Origin: Planctomyces sp.
GTDB lineage: Bacteria; Planctomycetota; Planctomycetia; Planctomycetales; Planctomycetaceae
Length of the DNA: 12,162 bases
Assembly (NCBI GenBank): GCA_005809115.1
Contig: SYLK01000946.1
Location: 1 to 12,162, forward strand
Reading direction: 5' to 3'
Below the pieces are notes generated by a model. It did no database searches. It saw only the letters and a list, made by a program, of their open reading frames with translations, and was not told the DNA's origin. Each line of letters begins with the position of its first letter. The stretch's first letter is position 1. The position numbers and the translations under genes are program-made. Shown here piece by piece: positions 8,043 through 12,162 of this stretch.

Positions 8043-8425
8043 CACGCAATCTCCGGTAGAAAAAGAACGCTGCGGCCGGAAACATCCTCAATGACCGCTG
8101 CAGAGCATACGCACGGCGAACTGACCATCGCGGAAACATAGTACGGCAGATTCGCCGAATCGGCAAAGCAAGGCGGGGACCGAGCAACACAGCGCCCCGT
8201 CCGGCGTGGCATCGCCGCTTCCCCGCGAGGCCTCGATCTTTGTGGGGGCGCCGAAGAAAGGCTTGCGAAGAGTCAGCGATAATGTCACAATTCCGGAGTG
8301 GAATGGTGGCCTGCGTTCCGTTTCGGGTAATTTCCGCATCTGTCGGGCATTTCCCGCGCGCACATCGACCTGAAAAGTGTCTGCGCGTCGTGCCTGGCCA
8401 TTTTTCAGCCGATCGGAGCATGCAT
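8043..8425. other. Divergent intergenic region (383 bp)
   Basis: This is the regulatory gap between the minus-strand RidA-like gene and the plus-strand zinc-ribbon gene. It holds a good minus-strand promoter (8138-8166, listed separately), a perfect 10-bp palindrome CGAGGCCTCG (8226-8235) and a small inverted repeat ATTCC-GGAGT-GGAAT (8290-8304). For the plus strand I see GATAAT at 8278-8283 as a possible -10 box but no matching -35. The frame of the zinc-ribbon gene stays open back to 8240, but that stretch lacks protein character and a ribosome site. No RNA gene is recognised. Confidence 0.6.
8138..8166 (-). promoter_or_regulatory. Sigma70-like promoter with palindromic spacer, upstream of the RidA-like gene
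   Basis: Read on the minus strand, TTGCCG (8166-8161) and TACTAT (8143-8138) are separated by exactly 17 bp. Each matches the -35 and -10 consensus at four of six bases. The spacer holds the perfect palindrome GATTCGGCGAATC (8149-8161), which extends imperfectly to 8146-8164. A dyad between the -35 and -10 boxes is a classic repressor or MerR-type activator position. The predicted leader to ATG 8042 is about 90 nt. The boxes are seen; function is inferred. Confidence 0.5.
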
Positions 8426-9115
8426 ATGGGGACTTCCGCGCGATACATCGTCGCCTGCCCGCAATGTGGCGTACTTCTCAAAGTGAAGGAGCGGATGCTG
8501 GGTCACCACGCCCGCTGTCCCAGTTGCCGCAGTCGGATTACCGTTCCGGAAACCGGACTGGATCCGAACAGCGTGGACCTGGCCACCGTGCAGACGACAG
8601 AGCTGCAGACGGCCGATACTACAGAATTGCGTAAATTGACCCGGCGGACGGCCACCGGGCGAGTCCCTCCGGCCACGGATCGTCAGAAGGAATTCGCTCG
8701 CTCCCTGAACTGCCAGTTCGCTGACGACATCAGTTTCGGTGAAATCGCTGATCTGATCGATGCGGCCCTCCTGAAAAAACGCGAACGGGATACGGCGGAA
8801 CGCGACGCATTTCTGACCATGCAGGCCAGAGCCTATGATGTGATTCGTCGGGAACTGCTGGAAGAGCTGGCCGATGATCCTCAGGTCTCGACGGCCTCCC
8901 CGCGGCAGATGGTCGATGCGCTCGGTCAGCGGCAACTCACGTCCGTGCTGATCACGCTGCCGGTCGAGAATATCCAGGCACTGCGGGACTTCCGGGATGC
9001 CACGCCCGAGATCACGGCCAGCAGGCACGTGACTGATACTGACATCAGCCGAATTCTCAGTCTGGTCGCCGAGCAGCTCAGTGCCGGTCACGTCACCAGT
9101 ACCGCGACGTCCTGA
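8426..9115 (+). CDS. Small zinc-ribbon protein of unknown function
   Basis: This 229-residue soluble protein begins with a four-cysteine zinc ribbon, C11-P-Q-C14 and C31-P-S-C34, in the arrangement common at the N-terminus of many planctomycete proteins. A polar linker rich in Thr follows (45-82). The segment ATDRQKEFARSLNCQF with GEIADLIDAAL (83-115) resembles short helical modules that begin 'AT-x-x-Q-x-x-x-A-x-x-L' in other uncharacterised proteins. After it come a charged helix (115-150) and a helical C-terminus. No enzyme motif is visible. ATG 8426 is chosen because GGAG (8415-8418) lies seven bases upstream and the zinc ribbon starts at once; ATG 8420 is too close to that site, and the frame back to 8240 looks non-coding. 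The stop lies in a 14-bp tandem repeat. The next gene starts 54 bp downstream. Confidence 0.75.
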   Translation: MGTSARYIVACPQCGVLLKVKERMLGHHARCPSCRSRITVPETGLDPNSVDLATVQTTELQTADTTELRKLTRRTATGRVPPATDRQKEFARSLNCQFADDISFGEIADLIDAALLKKRERDTAERDAFLTMQARAYDVIRRELLEELADDPQVSTASPRQMVDALGQRQLTSVLITLPVENIQALRDFRDATPEITASRHVTDTDISRILSLVAEQLSAGHVTSTATS

Positions 9116-9148
9116 CCGCGACGTCCTGACCGCGACGTCCTGACCGCG
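9101..9148. repeat. 14-bp tandem repeat, 3.4 copies, covering a stop codon
   Basis: The unit ACCGCGACGTCCTG occurs at 9101-9114, 9115-9128 and 9129-9142, then as the first six bases at 9143-9148. The three full copies are identical. The zinc-ribbon gene's TGA (9113-9115) sits on the junction of copies 1 and 2, so extra copies lie outside the coding region. Each unit carries the palindrome GACGTC. Identity among copies suggests recent slippage or an actively kept element. Confidence 0.9.
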
Positions 9149-9169
9149 GCAGGTCGAAAACGCAGCTTC

Positions 9170-9817
9170 ATGGATGAAAGCCCTTCGATGCCCGACCTGA
9201 TTTCAGCGCTGAATGACCTGATCACTGATCACTGGGTGAAGTTTGTCACGGCCGCGGCATTCACAGCGGCAGGCTGGCTCATCGCGCGTCGACGGGCAGA
9301 CCGCGAATGGCGGAATCGAGAGTTCTTCAATCGCCTGAATATTTCCCTCAACTCAGTCCACGACGGCCGACTGAAGATCAGAACCATGGCAGAGAAGCTG
9401 TGCACCGACATCTTTCTGAATCGTATCGCGGTTGAGCGTCTGATCACCACGGCCCAGGAGACGACCAAAGACAACCCGCTCGTTCCCGTCTCCCGGGACG
9501 ACAGCTGGTTCTATCTGAATTCCGTGCTGAATGAACTCTCCGAACAGTTTGCCGAAGGACTCCTGCGCCGTGAAGCCGGTCGCAGCTGTGATTCCGTCCG
9601 ATATCTGATCTGCCTCACCAACGAATGCGACGGCGAAGTACGGACGCGAAAAATTCGGGCAATGGTGATCCGCAAGGACCTGCTGCTGAGCCTTCCGGCT
9701 GAACAACCCGATCTGGAAAGTCCCAATCACGCCATTCGCTGGAAGACGCTGCAGCAGATGCAGCGAGCCTACTCCGCGGAACCATGGCGTTTTCTGGAAG
9801 CCGAGATCGTCGTGTGA
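9170..9817 (+). CDS. Single-pass membrane protein of unknown function
   Basis: I do not recognise this 215-residue protein. It has a short N-terminus, one hydrophobic segment at about 22-40 (WVKFVTAAAFTAAGWLIA), then a basic patch RRRADREWRNREFF (40-53), which by the positive-inside rule puts the long C-terminal part in the cytoplasm. That part is mostly helical and charged, with one small Cys-containing stretch (CDSVRYLICLTNEC) and no enzyme motif. ATG 9170 is the first start; ATG 9188 (MPDLIS) is an alternative, and neither has a clear ribosome site. It follows the zinc-ribbon gene by 54 bp on the same strand and may share its transcript. The reading frame covers the full gap with regular amino-acid composition, so it is likely real. 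Confidence 0.6.
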   Translation: MDESPSMPDLISALNDLITDHWVKFVTAAAFTAAGWLIARRRADREWRNREFFNRLNISLNSVHDGRLKIRTMAEKLCTDIFLNRIAVERLITTAQETTKDNPLVPVSRDDSWFYLNSVLNELSEQFAEGLLRREAGRSCDSVRYLICLTNECDGEVRTRKIRAMVIRKDLLLSLPAEQPDLESPNHAIRWKTLQQMQRAYSAEPWRFLEAEIVV

Positions 9818-9832
9818 GGCCGAGATCGTCGT
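9800..9832. repeat. 19-bp period duplication across a gene end
   Basis: GCCGAGATCGTCGT occurs at 9800-9813 and at 9819-9832. The first copy encodes the last residues of the membrane protein (Ala-Glu-Ile-Val) up to its TGA at 9815-9817; the second lies just after the stop. Confidence 0.85.
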
Positions 9833-9880
9833 ATGCAGCCGGACCTCGCGCGGTGCCCCTGCTGGATCAGGCGACATATT

Positions 9881-9901
9881 CGGGTGATCCGCCATCACCC
9901 G
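9881..9901. terminator. Perfect hairpin downstream of the membrane-protein gene
   Basis: CGGGTGAT (9881-9888) and ATCACCCG (9894-9901) form a perfect 8-bp stem with a 5-base loop, 64 bp after the stop at 9817. No T-tract follows, so it may be an RNA-stabilising hairpin or a non-canonical terminator rather than a standard intrinsic one. Confidence 0.45.
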
Positions 9902-9923
9902 TGTGCTCTGTCACTGCCAAAAA

Positions 9924-10001
9924 GTGGGGCAGGTATATTGCCTGCCCGGCACAGGATCCAGAGACATCGCAGGCTGGAGACCTGCACCACCGTAGTCTCT
10001 G
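9924..10001. repeat. Compound palindromic intergenic element with nested hairpins
   Basis: Two hairpins with 7-base loops stand in a row: GGGCAGG/CCTGCCC (9927-9933, 9941-9947) and GCAGG/CCTGC (9969-9973, 9981-9985). The outer ends also pair with each other: GTGGGGCAGG (9924-9933) and CCTGCACCAC (9981-9990) match at nine of ten positions, giving a 67-bp imperfect palindrome. A second pair of arms, CAGAGAC (9959-9965) and GTCTCTG (9995-10001), encloses the second hairpin. The design resembles REP/BIME or MITE-like palindromic repeats. No copy elsewhere in this window. Confidence 0.6.
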
Positions 10002-10008
10002 AAACCAG

Positions 10009-10057
10009 GAACCCCTGAAAAAACCTCCGTGGCTCACGCAGGTTTTGTCAGGGGTTC
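10009..10057. terminator. Long nested hairpin, bidirectional intrinsic terminator
   Basis: The core is CCT-CGTG / CACG-AGG (10024-10040) with a GCT loop and one 1x1 mismatch. A-rich sequence lies on its left (10018-10023) and TTTT on its right (10043-10046), so it reads as an intrinsic terminator on both strands. The minus-strand reading is stronger (TTTTTT). The A and T tracts pair with each other, and an outer 10-bp stem GAACCCCTGA (10009-10018) / TCAGGGGTTC (10048-10057) extends it to about 21 pairs with two single mismatches. CCAG (10005-10008) and CTGG (10065-10068) can add four more pairs. It lies between the converging membrane-protein and UPF0104 genes and probably ends both transcripts. 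Confidence 0.78.
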
Positions 10058-10081
10058 TGAACTCCTGGCTGTGACGGAGCA

Positions 10082-11143
10082 CTATTCGGCATTGCGCGGT
10101 CGCTGGTGTCCCGCGGGCAGTTCGCCCGGCACACGGTCGTCGGCCACGTGGTCAGCCGATCTTTTCAGGTCCACCAGGTGCATGCCGGATCGCAGCAGAC
10201 ACCAGATTCCCGCACAGGTGACCGGAACGAACATGCTCATGTGGTAGTACACAGACGACACGAATACCAGAGATTCCTCGGGCTGCACGGCCTGCGCGTT
10301 CATGCTGATCTGAAAGCAGGCCTGGATGACGCCAACGTAGCCGGGCGTCGAGGGAACCGTGACGCCGAAGGCGGTTATGCCCGTGACGATCAATCCCGTC
10401 GCCGGGGTCACCGGGATGCCAAACGCTCGCAGTGCGAGGTAGGCGATCATACCGTTCATCAGCCACTGCAGCAGTGAATTCGCGGCAATCGCCAGTACTG
10501 CGGGGGCACTCCGCAGCGCGGCCAGCCCGTCGGCCCCGGTCCGCAGCATTCCCACAAGCTTTGCGGTGACAACGTCGGGCAGAAACGGAGCCCAGCTGCA
10601 GACGCGCCCGGCCAGATCGAGAAAGGTCTCCGTCCAGAACAGGTAGGCGGCGACCGCGGCCACAACAACGACGGCACCGCAGCCCAGCAGCACGGCCCAT
10701 TGTCGGTAGCTTTCCGGAAAGTCCCGGGAAAATGCGAGTCCCGCTGCGAAGAGTGCCAGAATTGCCAGCACATCAAAAATCCGTTCCAGCACGACAGTGG
10801 ACAAGGCTGTGCTGGCCGGCACGCCGAAACGGCGGCGGACTTCGTACACGCGCACGAATTCTCCCAGATGCGCCGGCAACAGATTATTGGCCGCGAAACC
10901 AATCAGCATCGGCGGCAGCAGTTGCCAGGTCGACAGGTCTGCCACGGGTGACAGCAGACGCGCCCATCGGCGCGTCTTCAGCCAGTAAAATCCAGCCAGC
11001 AGGAACAGCATCAGCGGGAGAGTCCTGTAGTCTGCGGTGCGAAAGCCTTCCTTCAGCTTCGGCCACGTTGTCCCCTGCAGCGAATAATAAATGCATGCCG
11101 CGGAGACCAGCAGTCCGAGGATCAGAATCATCGCACGTTTCAT
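10082..11143 (-). CDS. UPF0104 / lysylphosphatidylglycerol-synthase-type transmembrane protein
   Basis: This 353-residue polytopic membrane protein (about 8 hydrophobic helices) fits the LPG-synthase transmembrane-region family (MprF flippase domain, AglD-like). Visible family marks are NNLLPAHLGE (86-95), VVLERIFD (117-124) and VPSTPGYVG (263-271). It lacks the soluble C-terminal aminoacyl-transferase domain of full MprF, so it is not itself a lysyl-PG synthase; members of this form are thought to move or modify lipid or lipid-linked sugar substrates in the membrane. ATG 11143 is chosen because AGAGGG (11153-11148 on the minus strand) lies four bases upstream; the frame stays open to a TTG at 11158. 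It stands 256 bp downstream of moaA, behind a terminator, and so likely has its own promoter. Substrate not predictable. Confidence 0.83.
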   Translation of the reverse strand: MKRAMILILGLLVSAACIYYSLQGTTWPKLKEGFRTADYRTLPLMLFLLAGFYWLKTRRWARLLSPVADLSTWQLLPPMLIGFAANNLLPAHLGEFVRVYEVRRRFGVPASTALSTVVLERIFDVLAILALFAAGLAFSRDFPESYRQWAVLLGCGAVVVVAAVAAYLFWTETFLDLAGRVCSWAPFLPDVVTAKLVGMLRTGADGLAALRSAPAVLAIAANSLLQWLMNGMIAYLALRAFGIPVTPATGLIVTGITAFGVTVPSTPGYVGVIQACFQISMNAQAVQPEESLVFVSSVYYHMSMFVPVTCAGIWCLLRSGMHLVDLKRSADHVADDRVPGELPAGHQRPRNAE

Positions 11144-11159
11144 AAGACCCTCTGACAAA

Positions 11160-11185
11160 GCCGGGACTGGCTCCCGCTGTCCGGC
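11160..11185 (-). other. Hairpin in the likely leader of the UPF0104 gene
   Basis: Arms GCCGG (11160-11164) and CCGGC (11181-11185) extend by AC/GT with one bulged base; a small inner stem GGGA/TCCC is possible. On the minus strand it lies between a T-rich stretch (complement of A-runs 11186-11192 and 11195-11200) and the Shine-Dalgarno sequence. The T-run precedes the hairpin in both gene directions considered, so it is not an intrinsic terminator for moaA. A leader role is only a guess. Confidence 0.35.
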
Positions 11186-11219
11186 AAAAAAACGAAAAAA
11201 TCATCGGTGAGAAACATGA

Positions 11220-11270
11220 CCGGGCAGGAATGCCCGGCCCGGTGACACCCTCCCGGCCCGGTGACACCCT
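11220..11270. repeat. 19-bp perfect tandem duplication with adjoining hairpin
   Basis: The 19-base unit CCCGGCCCGGTGACACCCT occurs twice without change (11233-11251 and 11252-11270), with a partial third copy (CCCGG...) after it. Its first copy overlaps the right arm of a perfect 7-bp hairpin, CCGGGCA (11220-11226) / TGCCCGG (11231-11237), whose loop on the plus strand is GGAA (GNRA type). It lies in the gap between moaA and the UPF0104 gene. Confidence 0.85.
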
Positions 11271-11345
11271 CCCGGGCGGTGTTGTCCACGCGGTCCGGTG
11301 TCGTCCCCGCGCGAACAGGAGGCGAGTTTCGGCTGTGCCACTGTG

Positions 11346-11400
11346 AAAAACCTCAGCCGGCCGCTAACCCGGTGCGGCGTCAGCAGCCGGTCGCAGAGGT
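11346..11400 (-). terminator. Intrinsic terminator of moaA
   Basis: On the minus strand, ACCTC (11400-11396, starting at the last base of the moaA stop) pairs with GAGGT (11354-11350). Inside it CCGGCTGC can pair with GCGGCCGG with one G-U pair. The stem is followed at once by five T residues (complement of 11346-11350). The internal loop makes it imperfect, but stem, position and T-tract fit a Rho-independent terminator. Confidence 0.6.
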
Positions 11401-12162
11401 CAGCCGCCGATGGAGTACATTGGTCGATCCGGCTGAATGAACCGGGCCGTGTTGATCTCGTGGCCTTCCTTCTTCGCGGCGATGCTGTTCAGCATGGCCT
11501 GCGCAATCTGTTCGTCCTCTGCGCCACCTCGCAGCAGATGCTGAATATCGGTTTCGTCCTGACTGAAAAGGCAGTTCCGGAGCCTGCCTTCGGCTGTCAC
11601 GCGGAATCGGTTGCAGCTTTCGCAGAACGGGCGGCTGACACTGGCGATCAGCCCGATCCTCCCGCGGCCATCCGCAAATTCAAAGTCCTGCGCCGGGGAA
11701 TTGTTCTGCGGCGAGTCAACTTCACGCAGCGGACCAAACTCGGCCTCCAGCCGCGACACGATTTCGTGGGCGAACAACACCTTGTCTCTCTGCCAGAGGC
11801 TGTCTGCATCCAGCGGCATGAACTCGATGAATCGCACCACCGTATTTGTCTCGCGAGCCAGATTGGCGAACGGCACAATCTGGTCTTCCGTGAGCCCTCG
11901 GACCGAGACCGCATTCAGCTTGATCGGGTCAAAACCGGCCGCGCGTGCCACAGCAATTCCTTCAAGGACTTTTTCGTAGCCGTCACGACGCGTCACGCGC
12001 CGGAAAATCTCCGGATCCAGAGCATCCAGGCTGACGTTCAGTCGCGTCAGTCCGGCGTCACGCAGGTCCTGCGCCTGATCGGCCAGCAGAATCCCGTTGG
12101 TGGTCAGACCGACGTCGGCGATCCCGGGTATCCGCACCAGCAGGGATACCAGCTTGTGCAGG
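11400..12162 (-). CDS. moaA: GTP 3',8-cyclase MoaA (C-terminal part, runs off the window)
   Basis: MoaA is a radical-SAM enzyme that turns GTP into 3',8-cyclo-7,8-dihydro-GTP; with MoaC it makes cyclic pyranopterin monophosphate, the first stage of molybdenum cofactor synthesis in the cytoplasm. Seen here: GLTTNG near the start of the visible part, LNVSLDALDPEIF, LNAVSVRG, RFIEFMPLD, the C-terminal [4Fe-4S] ligands in FCESCNRFRVTAEGRLRNC (spacing C-x2-C-x13-C), and the C-terminal double glycine in PMYSIGG that MoaA needs for activity. The frame is open to the last base of the window (LHKLVSLL precedes the GTG at 12137), so this GTG is internal and the N-terminal radical-SAM CxxxCxxC motif lies outside. 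No other Mo-cofactor gene is in the window. An intrinsic terminator follows the stop. Confidence 0.96.
   Translation of the reverse strand, partial: LHKLVSLLVRIPGIADVGLTTNGILLADQAQDLRDAGLTRLNVSLDALDPEIFRRVTRRDGYEKVLEGIAVARAAGFDPIKLNAVSVRGLTEDQIVPFANLARETNTVVRFIEFMPLDADSLWQRDKVLFAHEIVSRLEAEFGPLREVDSPQNNSPAQDFEFADGRGRIGLIASVSRPFCESCNRFRVTAEGRLRNCLFSQDETDIQHLLRGGAEDEQIAQAMLNSIAAKKEGHEINTARFIQPDRPMYSIGG

Noticed and set aside
8240..8425. N-terminal extension of the zinc-ribbon protein
   Set aside because: GGAG at 8415-8418 and the immediate CxxC ribbon favour ATG 8426; the extension looks like untranslated leader.
9101..9148. Possible CRISPR-like array
   Set aside because: The 14-bp units are directly adjacent with no spacers, and no cas gene is present.
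10082..11143. Full MprF lysylphosphatidylglycerol synthase
   Set aside because: Only the membrane region is present; the soluble aminoacyl-transferase domain is missing, and the next gene downstream is convergent and unrelated.

Overview
This 12.2 kb stretch (about 60% G+C by eye) looks like chromosome from a member of the Planctomycetes. The grounds are the gene types: an LRR/PQQ-propeller protein with the 'ITDAGL' repeat signature common in that phylum, a hydantoinase/oxoprolinase-like protein of the tetrahydromethanopterin-linked C1 pathway (found in methanogens, methylotrophs and planctomycetes), a small CxxC zinc-ribbon protein and a secreted RidA-like protein. The phylum is an inference; no rRNA or other phylogenetic marker is present. 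I see no tRNA, rRNA, CRISPR, phage or insertion-sequence gene.

Layout. (1) 1-2538, plus strand: the 3' part of a PQQ-propeller/leucine-rich-repeat protein whose reading frame carries a TAA stop at 26-28 inside the conserved propeller motif, followed 23 bp later by an MfnF-like ASKHA enzyme. (2) 2648-8042, minus strand: in transcription order, a Tat-signal RidA-family protein, a GT39-like polytopic glycosyltransferase and a very large AsmA-like protein. The last two overlap by ATGA and probably form one translationally coupled envelope-biogenesis unit. A good sigma70-type promoter with a palindrome in its spacer lies upstream of the RidA-like gene. (3) 8426-9817, plus strand: a zinc-ribbon protein and a single-pass membrane protein of unknown function, probably co-transcribed. 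(4) 9818-10081: a non-coding stretch dense in inverted repeats, including a strong bidirectional terminator between converging genes. (5) 10082-12162, minus strand: an incomplete moaA (molybdenum cofactor synthesis, running off the window end), its terminator, a repeat-bearing gap, and an LPG-synthase-type (UPF0104) flippase-like membrane protein.

The genes do not form one pathway. The GT39 protein, AsmA-like protein and UPF0104 protein share a cell-envelope theme (lipid-linked sugar transfer, lipid transport or outer-membrane homeostasis, lipid translocation). MoaA and the MfnF-like protein belong to cofactor metabolism.

The main unexplained features are non-coding: nested hairpins at 9881-10068, and four short tandem duplications (units of 14-19 bp) just at or after gene ends. 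I found no convincing new defence or mobile system.
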